A stretch of DNA of 64,000 nt from NCBI GenBank assembly GCA_016490735.1, contig JAEMWC010000014.1:1972501-2036500 (forward strand), in the 5' to 3' direction. Positions 47,788-59,804 of the stretch are shown here, one piece after another. A program made the translations under genes and the position numbers. The notes beneath the pieces were generated by a model. The model searched no databases and was not told where the DNA came from. It worked only from the letters and a program-made list of their open reading frames with translations. This DNA comes from Pachyseris speciosa (lineage: Eukaryota; Cnidaria; Anthozoa; Scleractinia; Pachyseridae). Positions within the stretch are counted from its first letter, which is position 1, and every line of letters begins with the position of its first letter.

Positions 47788-49462
47788 ACGTTTTAGTTTC
47801 CTAGCAGACGATCAGTCAATTGAACAGAACAGTTTTTACAGTAATTCGCGCGTTAGTTTCGCGCTCTTTTTCCTCGTATATCTTCGTTCATAGTTGTAAT
47901 TTGCGTGCATAGTCGTTTAGTTCAATATCATGTCTACAAGTGTTTTCACCCGTGGACTCAACGCCTCTTCATTAGTACTGATTTATTGTCCTTTTCCTTT
48001 TAAGAATGTTCATTAGTCAGTTGTCGTGCGTGTCAGCGTGTCAGTCGAGTAATTTATTGTAATGTACTCGTCTTCCAGTATTTAAGCTCGTGTAATCATT
48101 TTCAGTTTCCCTTTTCGCGTTTCGCTTTTACAAGCAGTTTCGTTAGTCCGAGAGCAGTTTCGCCGTTGTGCATTCTTTTACTCCTATCGCAGTTCCAGTG
48201 CAGCTTAATCACCCAGCTACTAACGAATAAGTGTCGGTTTTTGCCGAGTTTTCCGCCCGTTCTAGTGTACTTTATAACGTTCTTTTATTTGTTGCATATT
48301 AGTTAAACCGCTTTTCAAGTACCTCCTTGGATAATCGCTTTACAACGTCTACCCCCATTAAAGCGCGTTAAAAACCATATGCTGGATTGTTTTTCTCCCT
48401 TGTGGAAGTTACATCGCCTTCGCTGTAACTAGTATTATCTGAGCGTTTGTGTACTGACCACCCATTGTCGGATTAACTTGTTTAAAGTAGCCTGCGTGCA
48501 GACGTTTCCTATTTCCTTTGTTGTACGCGGAAATCGAGATCACTGAAAATTGAGCGTAATTTGTCACATTCTGCATTAAAAGCCTCCGTCGTAGAAGACA
48601 ACGCATAAGCGCGATGCAACATTGTTTTTAACAGTCTTTGTAACGTTTATCAGTATGACTCTTAAAATGCATGTACGCGGAAAAGGGACAAAAAAGAGCA
48701 ATAGGAAACGTCTGCACGCGGGATAGCTAAACTGAGGCAATTATCTTTATTAAAGTTAAAGTTAGTTACTTTGCTGTTTTTAAGTGGAGATTGAACGGGG
48801 AAGCATTTTACTTTCATCGTCACAGTAACACTAATTCCAAACCAACAAAAGGTGAAGGGAAAGTGTTTCCACGCCTTTTCCTCTATCTGTGTATGTCTTT
48901 GATTTCTTTGTTTGCAACTACATATCACGCTTAGCAAATGTTCAAAGTAAGTATAGTCAATTTGAAAATCAGAACGAATACTTTATATTGAGACCGCGTT
49001 CAGCATCACTTTCTTTAGTGCTCTTATTTACTCCTGCGTGGGTCTCTCGCACTGGGAAAATGTCTCACAAAGCGTGCGTAAATGGGCCGCCGCACTATAG
49101 AATGAACTAGACCAGAAATTCACACAATGACCTTGAATTTTTTTCAGGTAATCGAAGAAAGACATATTCTTCTAAAAAGCAAAGGCGACTTGGAGACCGA
49201 CGTTAGATCAAAAGAAAGTGGGAACGTAAAAAAGGAAACAAACAAAAAACAAAACGGTGAAGAATAAACTGTCCGAGTTTGTTTTTCTGTGCATAACCCG
49301 AATGACATCTCGAGATCCTTGCGTACGGATTGACTTGAAGTTAGAAGAAAATCGAGGGCATTCTCGTCCTCAGAGCCTTCGCGTTGTTTAATTGTAGAAC
49401 GAAAGAAGTACCGCTGGAAAAAAAATCGCAGGCGCTGGGTGCTAGGATACTATCGTGTTTTA

Positions 49463-49875
49463 TTTATTTAGTTTTATTTATTTTCCAAACCATAAATAGC
49501 ATTATTATAAGGAAAACAAAAAAGATAGAATAGATAGAAGTTACAATGGCGAGGAGACCTAAAGGAAACTATGGAGCTTATGTTAATTAGGCCTCCTCAG
49601 TTATTGGTTTACAAGATGAAATTTTGAAAAAAGAAGAACATGACGACGGATACAATTACAATAGGTTACAAGCTGCAAATGAAGTTAATACTTAATGACA
49701 TTATATCTAAAACTACTAATAGTTATTACAAATAAACGCCTTAAGTGCTTTCTTAAAGGAGACATCAGAGGACGAGTTGACGATCTCAGAATTTAAGGAG
49801 TTATAAAATTTACGTCCTTGGTAAAAAACGGAAAATTGTTTGATATTAGTCCGACAAAAAGGCAAACGATAGTTT
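49463..49875 (-). mobile_element. LINE 3' fragment in U2
   Basis: A ~412-bp insertion present in U2 and U3 but absent from U1 and U4, which read TTTAGTTTTTCTCGG directly. On the minus strand it encodes the end of a LINE RT (LPFCRTNIKQFSV, KKALKAFICN) followed by a 3' UTR and AATAAA-like tail. Confidence 0.75.
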
Positions 49876-50012
49876 TTCTCGGAAACAAATTCAAATTCCG
49901 CTCTGTTTAGCAACGTTGCAGTTACATTGTCGGCAAAATTGTCAATACCATATAGTAATGCCACATCTCTAACCATTTTTGTCCACTCCTGCGCATCATG
50001 CAAGCGTTTCAT
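49716..50012 (-). pseudogene. LINE RT C-terminal tail fused to unit sequence (U2)
   Basis: 98 codons. The first ~47 come from the surrounding repeat unit (also present without LINE in U1 and U4); the rest is the LINE tail with GRKFYNSLNSEIVNSSS. A chance fusion frame, not a gene. Confidence 0.6.
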
Positions 50013-50574
50013 CTATGGGAATGCAAGTTTTGAACTGACTAAGCAATTTTTCACCTGAGCAAAGGAAGCCTTTCCTTTGGACAAGATGAAAAATTGCAGA
50101 GTATGCAACCGATAAATTTCGCTGATTGCAAACCGCCCCAGTTTACGACTTCCCTGCGACCGAAAAGGTTTCACATTGTTATTTCAAATCGCGATATAAA
50201 ATGAGAACTTGATATGTCCGCGGTAATTGAGATAGTCGGGATGTTTCATTCGTAGGGACTCGAATATTTATGATTAAAACAAAGACAGGTTACTTACAAG
50301 ATGGACTCGTAAACTCCGTTGTCCGGGCTGTCCAGATAGCGCTTTCCGTGTACTGTACTTGCAGTTCCATGGAAACAGACTTACAGAATGTGGTGACGTC
50401 ATAAACAAACAATGGCGTCATCTGATCACTTCGACCTGTGCACGCGCAACGTTTCGTCATCAAATACGATTTGGTTAATTTCGACTGCCAGGAAACCCGC
50501 TAAAAATTGAAAGAAAAAATAAATCTCGTTTGGCTCCAAGGCCAGTGCATAATTTCTACTTTTCCTAATGGATA

Positions 50575-50753
50575 GACCTTTTTCATAATGGCGGACGATT
50601 TTAATTATTCTTTTGTATATGTGTTAATTAGCCCTACTAACCTCACTTTAATGAAAAAATTCTATTGAATTTTGCACATGCTGACGAGGCTAGTAGGGCT
50701 CATTATCATAAGAATAAAAGAATAATTTGTCGGGTGCCATTATGAAAAGGGTC
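50575..50753. mobile_element. MITE (CTTTTTCATAATGG arms), U2
   Basis: Terminal inverted repeats GACCTTTTTCATAATGG and CCATTATGAAAAGGGTC enclose ~145 bp with a second inner inverted pair (TTATTCTTTT, AAAAGAATAA). Also at 56446-56622. Confidence 0.7.
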
Positions 50754-51049
50754 TATAACTCTATTTCAGGGACAAATCTACCTTATTACAGGAATACCTT
50801 TTGGAATAAGCAAGATTTATCCCTGGAATAGAGTTATTACACCTTTCAGGAACCGGCCCCTGCAGATCGTTTGTTGTTACGGTTTTGTTTGTACGTAACG
50901 ATTTCAAGGTCAAACGAAAATCGCTAATTTTATGCTTGTTTTACGTAGTCTTTAGATAGCGGTGTTCTTTAGATAACGACTACAGTCATATTGGTAAACT
51001 ACAATCATGCGATTGAGTCTGACCCTGAGAAGAACGGTTGCAAGCAACA

Positions 51050-51204
51050 AACATGTTGTCAGATTTTGTGTAGCGTGATTTTTTTGTGGGTAAAGTAACG
51101 TTTTCGCTGACGTCGCTGAGTGAACTAAAGCAACGTTGACAGCCACGTCAATGAAAAAGTTACCCTACCCAGCAAACACATCACGCTGCACAAAATCTGA
51201 CGAC
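51050..51204. mobile_element. MITE (CAGATTTTGTGTAGCGTGA arms), U2
   Basis: GTTGTCAGATTTTGTGTAGC pairs with GCTGCACAAAATCTGACGAC at the other end. A second inner inverted pair contains AACGTT. Also in U3 near 56921-57076. Confidence 0.65.
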
Positions 51205-51619
51205 ATGCAGTTACCTTTCAACGATTTTTGAACACCTTTTCAATTTTTTCATCGCTCTAGAACTCATGCGTTTTGGTGCTATAGAAATTTTATTGTGATT
51301 GTTATCTTGATGCACTTGCCTAACAGCAGTTGAGACGTGACGAGATCTCACTGAACCACAATTGAGACTGCGCGTTTGAGAAATTGATGGAAGGAAAAAA
51401 AATAATAAAATAAAGGTACCTCTTACCGGCACTTGGAAGTGCAAAGCCTTTGCCCTGAAGACAAGCCAAGTGTTCATTTTCATACATTTTTTCATCCTGG
51501 GGAATTAACCTCCGATATACAAGCCGCCCGGCACCATTCCAATGATGTTATTTAAAGTGCATGAGCATGATAATTGCGTTAATTGTGTCAATAACAAAAT
51601 GCTCGAATGTGATTGGTTC

Positions 51620-52269
51620 TTAAGGTGGCTCCTACTGGTTTCTAGCATTTTCAAGCACTACTGTTTTGATGGATCATTTCTACCAATTTTTATAAGTTAA
51701 TACCTTTAAAGTGGTATCAAATAAATGCCCAATGATTGGTGAACAAGTTATGAAACTTTTTTCAACACAACAGGTTACCATAGCAACACCATAGCCTGTT
51801 AAAAACACCCCTTATTTTAGCTTTAAGTGATAATAACTCAAAAACGAGCTCGGTGACCCCCATTTTTTATTTTCATAAAATGATTAGCGTATTATAATAC
51901 CACATTTTGCAAAGTTTAAAAAAAATTGGTGGAGCAGATTCAGAGCCACCTTACATTTTCGAAAATTTAAGGTGGCTCTGAATCTGCTCCACCAATAATA
52001 CGCTAATCATTTTGTGAAAATAAAAAATGGGGGTCACCGAGCTCGTTTTTGAGTTATTGTCACTTAAAGCTAAAATAAGGGGTAGTTTTAACAGGCTATG
52101 GTGTTGCTATGGTAACCTGTTATGTTGAAAAAAGTTTCATAACTTGTTCACCAATCATTGGGCATTTATCTGATACCAATTTAAAGGTAATAACGTATAA
52201 AGATTGGTAGTAGTGATCCACCGAAAAAATAGTTTATGAAAATGCTGGAAACCAGTAGGAACCACCTTA
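51620..52269. mobile_element. 650-bp fold-back element, U2
   Basis: TTAAGGTGGCTCCTACTGGT at the left and its complement at the right end, with arms of ~300 bp complementary almost throughout, centred near 51960 (TTTCGAAAATTTAAGG). The arms include CACCGAGCTCG and GTTGCTATGGTAACC. No coding potential. Confidence 0.85.
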
Positions 52270-52369
52270 GCCTTTATTTGTGTCTTAATTGGCTGCTTCA
52301 GGTCCAAACTGTCCGATTTGAGCTGTCCGATTAGAAACACTTGTAATCAGACAGGCCAAATCGTTACCT

Positions 52370-52610
52370 TGTGCGACGTTTCGACCGCTATACTGCTGGT
52401 CTGCTCGACTGGCTGCGTGTGAGTATAAGAAGCACCGTGGCTGGTGGTGATTGGTGCGTTTCGATCCTCGCTTAGGCTGTTGTTGAGTGGAGGATTTCGA
52501 TCCCTGTCGTCCGCTTTGGTACTGATCGGCTGTTGTGGTGTTTGATCGTGGGCATCCACGCTTCAGGAATTTCAATTCCACTGTCCCTGTTCATGTTGTT
52601 AGGGTGAAGT
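52370..52610 (-). pseudogene. Inverted Penelope-like 3' end fragment (U2)
   Basis: Minus-strand sequence matches the C-terminal tail of the Penelope-like protein on the plus strand at 53350-53480, followed by CCAGTATAGCGGTCGAAAC-type ribozyme sequence. Inverted partial copies are common at Penelope-like element ends. Confidence 0.65.
52374..52402 (-). ncRNA. Hammerhead ribozyme 3' half (stem II to GAAAC), U2
   Basis: The minus strand reads GACCAGCAGTATAGCGGTC then GAAACGTCG, which is stem II plus the conserved GAAAC of a Penelope-type hammerhead. The CTGATGA core that should precede is replaced by GAGCA, so it is not catalytic as it stands. Also at 58308-58336. Confidence 0.55.
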
Positions 52611-52737
52611 CTTATGTGAATAGCCTCTTTAACCCTACGGGTGTACCAATGTGAGTCTCGGTCAGTAAAAAAAAAAATCTTACGAAACCAAGTGACGAAC
52701 AGCCACTAAAGAACCTGAACCCGAAAGTAAATCTACT

Positions 52738-53480
52738 GTGGTTCTGCCATACGTCAAAGGCACATCGGAAGCTCTTCGCCGTTGCCTACAACAGCAAGGC
52801 ATACGGACTGTTTTCAGATCTGACACAACTCTTCGATCACACCTAGTGCGACCTAACGGCATTGTCGATCCAGTAAAACAAGACGGAGTAGTCTACAAGA
52901 TTCCCTGCGAATATGGTAAGGGTTATATTGGAGAGACGGGAAGATCTATGCATGAACGGATTAAGGAACACGGTAGAGACATACGGCTTCCTCGAACCCA
53001 ATCCTCCGCCGTTTCAGAACATAGCAACGCGACCAGACATTAGCGACCTTCAGATCGGACTACGAGTACGAGATCGAGTACGAGTACGACTTTTCAATTC
53101 GTAGTCGAAAGCTTAGATTATCATGGATGACACCAACTCTCGTTCCAAGAGCCTCATTCTATTCTGTTCAACAACATTGAGGGGCGAGGCCTCTGAGAAC
53201 ACAGCCGTTTTGAAATTTGAAAGTCGTACTCGTACTCAATCTCGTTCTCGTAGTCTGATCTGAAGGTCGCTATTATCCGCTCTGGGACGAAGTTAAATTT
53301 ATTGAGCAAGACCCACATTGGTACACCCGTAGGGTTAAAGAGGCTATTCACATAACACTTCACCCTAACAACATCAACAGGGACAGTGGAATTGAAATTC
53401 CTGAAGCGTGGATGCCCACGATCAAACACCACAACAGCCGATCAATACCAAAGCGGGCCGCTGAGGGAACAATTTGGATC
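52738..53480 (+). pseudogene. Penelope-like element: RT end and GIY-YIG endonuclease (U2)
   Basis: LPYVKGTSEALRRCL is the end of the Penelope reverse transcriptase thumb, followed by the GIY-YIG domain (GVVYKIPCEYGKGYIGETGR, HERIKEHGRDIR, SAVSEH). The frame is cut at 53043 by a MITE (53042-53272). It resumes with the characteristic C-terminal tail (WYTRRVKEAIHI, NNINRDSGIEIPEAW). The upstream RT is absent. The Cys pair of the usual CxxC linker is reduced. Confidence 0.8.
53042..53272. mobile_element. MITE inside the Penelope gene (U2)
   Basis: ~231 bp with arms GCGACCTTCAGATCGGACTA and TAGTCTGATCTGAAGGTCGC, and inner GAGTACGAGTACGA repeats. A TA/TTA-type duplication at the ends. The same insertion is present in U3 (59006-59236), so it predates the tandem duplication. 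Confidence 0.75.
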
Positions 53481-53583
53481 GAAATCCTCCAATCAACAAC
53501 AGCCTAAGCGAGGATCGAAACGCACTAATCACCACCAGCCACGGTGCTTCTTATACTCACACGCAGCCAGTCGACACCATCGC

Positions 53584-53609
53584 CTGATGAAGACCAGCAG
53601 TATAGCGGT
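53584..53609 (+). ncRNA. Hammerhead ribozyme 5' half (CTGATGA + stem II), U2
   Basis: CTGATGA at 53584-53590 followed by stem II GACC...GGT, then ATTGACAC where GAAAC is expected. A MITE begins right there (53614), so the catalytic core was severed. Also at 59548-59573 and 62272-62297. Confidence 0.6.
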
Positions 53610-53613
53610 ATTG

Positions 53614-53797
53614 ACACAATTATTGGTTCATTTAATAATGGTAATCGGACTTCGTGTCATACAATACAGGGGTAATTGTGCTCGTAATTTCAAATCAGCC
53701 TCGCGCTACGCGCTCGGCCAATTTGAAATCACTCGCCCGATTACTCGGGCTGAATTGTACTCCACTCACTCCTATTACCATTACTCAATGAACCAAT
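53614..53797. mobile_element. MITE with ATTGGTTCATT arms, U2
   Basis: ATTGGTTCATTTAATAATGG pairs with CCATTACTCAATGAACCAAT; inner arms CAAATCAGCCTCGCG. Related copies at 59578-59760, 62302-62480 and (diverged) 34570-34690. Confidence 0.75.
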
Positions 53798-55341
53798 ACA
53801 ACGGGTGATTAAAATGAAAATTTATTCCTGAAAATGTTCTATTAGTACTGATTTATTGTCCTTTTCCTTTTAAGAATGTTCATTAGTTAGTTGTCATGCG
53901 TGTGGAATGTATTTCAGCGTGTCAGTCGAGTAATTTGTCTTCCAGTATTTAAGCTCGTGTAATTATTTTCAGTTTCCCTTTTCGCCTTTCGCTTTTACAA
54001 GCAGTTTCGTTAGTCCGAGAGCAGTTTCGCCGTTGTGCAGTCTTTTACTCCTATCGCAGTTCCAGTGCAGCTTAATCACCCAGCTACTAACGAATAAGTG
54101 TCGTTTTTGCCGAGTTTTCCGCCCGTTCTAGTGTACTTTATAACGTTCTTTTATTTGTTGCATTTTAGTTTAACCGCTTTTCAAGTACCTCCTTGGATAA
54201 TCGCTTTACAACGTCTACCCCCATTAAAGCGCGTTAAAAACCATATGCTGGACTGTTTTTCTCCCTTGTGGAAGTTACATCGCCTTCGCTGTAACTAGTA
54301 TTATCTGAGCGTTTGTGTACTGACCACCCATTGTCGGATTAACTTGTTTAAAGTAGCCTGCGTGCAGACGTTTCCTATTTCCTTTGTTGTACGCGGAAAT
54401 CGAGATCACTGAAAATTGAGCGTAATTTGTCACATTCTGCATTAAAAGCCTCCGTCGTAGAAGACAACGCATAAGCGCGATGCAACATTGTTTTTAACAG
54501 AGAGTCTTTGTAACGTTTATCAGTATGACTCTTAAAATGCATGTACCCGGAAAAGGGACAAAAAAGAGCAATAGGAAACGTCTGCACGCGGGATAGCTAA
54601 ACTGAGGCAATTATCTTTATTAAAGTTAAAGTTAGTTACTTTGCTGTTTTTAAGTGGAGATTGAACGGGGAAGCATTTTACTTTCATCGTCACAGTAACA
54701 CTAATTCCAAACCAACAAAAGGTGAAGGGAAAGTGTTTCCACGCCTTTTCCTCTATCTGTGTATGTCTTTGATTTCTTCGTTTGCAACTACATATCACGC
54801 TTAGCAAATGTTCAAAGTAAGTATAGTCAATTTTAAAATCAGAACGAATACTTTATATTGAGACCGCGTTCAGCATCACTTTCTTTAGTGCTCTTATTTA
54901 CTCCTGCGTGGGTCTCTCGCACTGGGAAAATGTCTCACAAAGCGTGCGTAAATGGGCCGCCGGCACTATAGAATGAACTAGACCAGAAATTCACACAATG
55001 ACCTTGAATTTTTTTCAGATAATCGAAGAAAGACATATTTTTCTAAAAAGCAAAGGCGACTTGGAGACCGACGTTAGATCAAAAGAAAGTGGGAACGTAA
55101 AAAAGGAAACAAACAAAAAACAAAACGGTGAAGAATAAACTGTCCGAGTTTGTTTTTCTGTGCATAACCCGAATGACATCTCGAGATCCTTGCGTACGGA
55201 TTGACTTGAAGTTAGAAGAAAATCGAGGGCATTCTCGTCCTCAGAGCCTTCGCGTTGTTTAATTGTAGAACGAAAGAAGTACCGCTGGAAAAAAAAAATC
55301 GCAGGCGCTGGGTGCTAGGATACTATCGTGTTTTATTTATT

Positions 55342-55748
55342 TAGTTTTATTTATTTTCCAAACCATAAATAGCATTATTATAAGGAAAACAAAAAAGATA
55401 GAATAGATAGAAGTTACAATGGCGAGGAGACCTAAAGGAAACTATGGAGCTTATGTTAATTAGGCCTCCTCAGTTATTGGTTTACAAGATGAAATTTTGA
55501 AAAAAGAAGAACATGACGACGGATACAATTACAATAGGTTACAAGCTGCAAATAAAGTTAATACTTAATGACATTATATCTAAAACTACTAATAGTTATT
55601 ACAAATAAACGCCTTAAGTGCTTTCTTAAAGGAGACATCAGAGGACGAGTTGACGATCTCAGAATTTAAGGAGTTATAAAATTTACGTCCTTGGTAAAAA
55701 ACGGAAAATTGTTTGATATTAGTCCGACAAAAAGGCAAACGATAGTTT
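55342..55748 (-). mobile_element. LINE 3' fragment in U3
   Basis: Same insertion as at 49463-49875. The chance fusion frame at 55589-55885 (minus) is identical to the one in U2. Confidence 0.75.
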
Positions 55749-57490
55749 TTCTCGGAAACAAATTCAAATTCCGCTCTGTTTAGCAACGTTGCAGTTACAT
55801 TGTCGGCAAAATTGTCAATACCATATAGTAATGCCACATCTCTAACCATTTTTGTCCACTCCTGCGCATCATGCAAGCGTTTCATCTATGGGAATGCAAG
55901 TTTTGAACTGACTAAGCAATTTTTCACCTGAGCAAAAGAAGCCTTTCCTTTTGACAAGATAACAAATTGCAGAGTATTCAACCGAAAAATTTTGCTGATT
56001 GCAAACCGCCCCAGTTTACGACTTCCCTGCGACCGAAAAGGTTTCACATTGTTATTTCAAATCGCGATATAAAATGAGAACTTGATATGTCCGCGGTAAT
56101 CGCGATAGTCGGGATGTTTCATTCGTAGGGACTCGAATATTTATGATTAAAACAAAGACAGGTTACTTACAAGATGGACTCGTAAACTCCGTTGTCCGGG
56201 CTGTCCAGATAGCGCTTTCCGTGTACTGTACTTGCAGTTCCATGGAAACAGACTTACAGAATGTGGTGACGTCATAAACAAACAATGGCGTCATCTGATC
56301 ACTTCGACCTGTGCACGCGCAACGTTTCGTCATCAAATACGATTTGGTTAATTTCGACTGCCAGGAAACCCGCTAAAAATTGAAAGAAAAAATAAATCTC
56401 GTTTGGCTCCAAGGCCAGTGCATAATTTCTACTTTTCCTAATGGATAGACCTTTTTCATAATGGCGGACGATTTTAATTATTCTTTTGTATATGTGTTAA
56501 TTAGCCCTACTAACCTCACTTTAATGAAAAAATTCTATTGAATTTTGCACATGCTGACGAGGCTAGTAGGGCTCATTATCATAAGAATAAAAGAATAATT
56601 TGTCGGTGCCATTATGAAAAGGGTCTATAACTCTATTTCAGGGACAAATCTACCTTATTACAGGAATACCTTTTGGAATAAGCAAGATTTATCCTGGAAT
56701 AGAGTTATTACACCTTTCAGGAACCGGCCCCTGCAGATCGTTTGTTGTTACGGTTTTGTTTGTACGTAACGATTTCAAGGTCAAACGAAAATCGCTAATT
56801 TTATGCTTGTTTTACGTAGTCTTTAGATAGCGGTGTTCTTTAGATAACGACTACAGTCATATTGGTAAACTACAATCATGCGATTGAGTCTGACCCTGAG
56901 AAGAACGGTTGCAAGCAACAAACATGTTGTCAGATTTTGTGTAGCGTGATTTTTTTGTGGGTAAAGTAACGTTTTCGCTGACGTCGCTGAGTGAACTAAA
57001 GCAACGTTGACAGCCACGTCAATGAAAAAGTTACCCTACCCAGCAAACACATCACGCTGCACAAAATCTGACGACATGCAGTTACCTTTCAACGATTTTT
57101 GAACATCTTTTCAATTTTTTCATCGCTCTAGAACTCATGCGTTTTGGTGCTATAGAAATTTTATTGTGATTGTTATCTTGATGCACTTGCCTAACAGCAG
57201 TTGAGACGTGACGAGATCTCACTGAACCACAATTGAGACTGCGCGTTTGAGAAATTGATGGAAGGAAAAAAAATAATAAAATAAAGTTACCTCTTACCGG
57301 CACTTGGAAGTGCAAAGCCTTTGCTCTGAAGACAAGCCAAGTGTTCATTTTCATACATTTTTTCATCCTGGGGAATTAACCTCCGATATACAAGCCGCCC
57401 GGCACCATTCCAATGATGTTATTTAAAGTGCATGAGCATGATAATTGCGTTAATTGTGTCAATAACAAAATGCTCGAATGTGATTGGTTC

Positions 57491-58139
57491 TTAAGGTGGC
57501 TCCTACTGGTTTCTAGCATTTTCAAGCACTACTGTTTTGATGGATCATTTCTACCAATTTTTATAAGTTAATACCTTTAAAGTGGTATCAAATAAATGCC
57601 CAATGATTGGTGAACAAGTTATGAAACTTTTTTCAACACAACAGGTTACCATAGCAACACCATAGCCTGTTAAAAACACCCCTTATTTTAGCTTTAAGTG
57701 ACAATAACTCAAAAGCGAGCTCGGTGACCCCCATTTTTTATTTTCATAAAATGATTAGCGTATTATAATAACACATTTTGCAAAGTTTAAAAAAAATTGG
57801 TGGAGCAGATTCAGAGCCACCTTACATTTTCGAAAATTTAAGGTGGCTCTGAATCTGCTCCACCAATAATACGCTAATCATTTTGTGAAAATAAAAAATG
57901 GGGGTCACCGAGCTCGTTTTTGAGTTATTGTCACTTAAAGCTAAAATAAGGGGTAGTTTTAACAGGCTATGGTGTTGCTATGGTAACCTGTTATGTTGAA
58001 AAAAGTTTCATAACTTGTTCACCAATCATTGGGCATTTATCTGATACCAATTTAAAGGTAATAACGTATAAAGATTGGTAGTAGTGATCCACCGAAAAAA
58101 TAGTTTATGAAAATGCTGGAAACCAGTAGGAGCCACCTT
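57491..58139. mobile_element. 650-bp fold-back element, U3
   Basis: Same element as 51620-52269, differing at only a few positions (for example AGCGAGCTCGG for AACGAGCTCGG). Confidence 0.85.
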
Positions 58140-58307
58140 TGCCTTTATTTGTGTCTTAATTGGCTGCTTCAGGTCCAAACTGTCCGATTTGAGCTGTCCG
58201 ATTAGAAACACTTGTAATCAGACAGGCCAAATGGGACAGTTACCTTGTTTGGGTATGATAGCTGAGTTAATCTTTTGTCTCACGATTGAGTCACAAAGAT
58301 GTGGATC

Positions 58308-58336
58308 GCGACGTTTCGACCGCTATACTGCTGGTC
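58308..58336 (-). ncRNA. Hammerhead ribozyme 3' half, U3
   Basis: Minus strand GACCAGCAGTATAGCGGTC followed by GAAACGTCGCGATCC. It retains four more canonical 3' bases than the U2 copy but still lacks CTGATGA. Confidence 0.55.
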
Positions 58337-58701
58337 TGCTCGACTGGCTGCGTGTGAGTATAAGAAGCACCGTGGCTGGTGGTGATTGGTGCGTTTCGAT
58401 CCTCGCTTTGGCTGTTGTTGAGTGGAGGATTTCGATCCTTGTCGTTCAGACTAGAAATTGTTCCCTTAGCGGTCCGCTTTGGTACTGATCGGCTGTTGTG
58501 GTGTTTGATCGTGGGCAACCACGCTTCAGGAATTTCAATTCCACTGTCCCTGTTCATGTTGTTAGGGTGAAGTGTTATGTGAATAGCCTCTTTAACCCTA
58601 CGGGTGTACCAATGTGAGTCTCGGTCAGTAAAAAAAAAAATCTTACGAAAACCAAGTGACGAACAGCCACTAAAGAACCTGAACCCGAAAGTAAATCTAC
58701 T

Positions 58702-59444
58702 GTGGTTCTGCCATACGTCAAAGGCACATCGGAAGCTCTTCGCCGTTGCCTACAACAGCAAGGCATACGGACTGTTTTCAGATCTGACACAACTCTTAGA
58801 TCACACCTAGTGCGACCTAACGGCATTGTCGATCCAGTAAAACAAGACGGAGTAGTCTACAAGATTCCCTGCGAATATGGTAAGGGTTATATTGGAGAGA
58901 CGGGAAGATCTATGCATGAACGGATTAAGGAACACGGTAGAGACATACGGCTTCCTCGAACCCAATCCTCCGCCGTTTCAGAACATAGCAACGCGACCAG
59001 ACATTAGCGACCTTCAGATCGGACTACGAGTATGAGATCGAGTACGAGTACGACTTTTCAATTCGTAGTCGAAAGCTTAGATTATCATGGATGACACCAA
59101 CTCTCGTTCCAAGAGCCTCATTCTATTCTGTTCAACAACATTGAGGGGCGAGGCCTCTGAGAACGCAGCCGTTTTGAAATTTGAAAGTCGTACTCGTACT
59201 CAATCTCGTTCTCGTAGTCTGATCTGAAGGTCGCTATTATCCGCTCTGGGACGAAGTTAAATTTATTGAGCAAGACCCACATTGGTACACCCGTAGAGTT
59301 AAAGAGGCTATTCACATAACACTTCACCCTAACAACATCAACAGGGACAGTGGAATTGAAATTCCTGAAGCGTGGATGCCCACAATCAAACACCACAACA
59401 GCCGATCAATACCAAAGCGGGCCGCTGAGGGAACAATTTGGATC
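58702..59444 (+). pseudogene. Penelope-like element: RT end and GIY-YIG endonuclease (U3)
   Basis: Identical in layout to the U2 copy: RT end, GIY-YIG domain, interruption by a MITE at 59006-59236, then the C-terminal tail to about 59444. A frame of 101 codons is kept to 59007. Confidence 0.8.
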
Positions 59445-59547
59445 GAAATCCTCCAATCAACAACAGCCTAGGCGAGGATCGAAACGCACCAATCACCACC
59501 AGCCACGGTGCTTCTTATACTCACACGCAGCCAGTCGACACCATCGC

Positions 59548-59573
59548 CTGATGAAGACCAGCAGTATAGCGGT
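59548..59573 (+). ncRNA. Hammerhead ribozyme 5' half, U3
   Basis: CTGATGAAGACCAGCAGTAT followed by AGCGGT and then ATTGACAC. Same truncation as at 53584. Confidence 0.6.
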
Positions 59574-59804
59574 ATTGACACAATTATTGGTTCATTTAAT
59601 AATGGTAATCGGACTTCGTGTCATACAATACAGGGGTAATTGTGCTCGTAATTTCAAATCAGCCTCGCGCTACGCGCTCGGCCAATTTGAAATCACTCGC
59701 TCGATTACTCGGGCTGAATTGTACTCCACTCAGTCCTATTACCATTACTAAATGAACCAATACAACGGGTGATTAAAATGAAAATTTATTCCTGAAAATG
59801 TTCT

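Larger units (their letters stand above)
45709..47930. repeat. Segmental duplication, copy 2 (of 37125-39340)
   Basis: Same order as copy 1, with differences in microsatellite lengths: four or more GGTAAT units near 46046 against two near 37441. It ends where the LINE of copy 1 begins and joins directly to a 5.9-kb unit. Confidence 0.85.
47971..53840. repeat. 5.9-kb tandem unit, copy U2
   Basis: 5870 bp. Direct tandem with U3 at 53841. Order: promoter-like AT segment, GCGTGCAGACG MITE, spacer, LINE 3' fragment, several MITEs, 650-bp fold-back, inverted Penelope end, Penelope GIY-YIG end, MITE. Confidence 0.85.
53841..59804. repeat. 5.96-kb tandem unit, copy U3
   Basis: Over 97% identical to U2 with short indels. 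It carries the same nested elements in the same order and an extra ~50 bp near 58240-58300 around the inverted Penelope end (TTGGGTATGATAGCTG). Confidence 0.85.

Noticed and set aside
52285..52581. Minus-strand 98-codon frame as a gene
   Set aside because: It is an out-of-frame reading of the inverted Penelope 3' end; the true family-like frame is another one.
53386..53808. 140-codon plus-strand frame (and its U3 copy)
   Set aside because: Out-of-frame shadow of the Penelope C-terminal tail continuing into a MITE.
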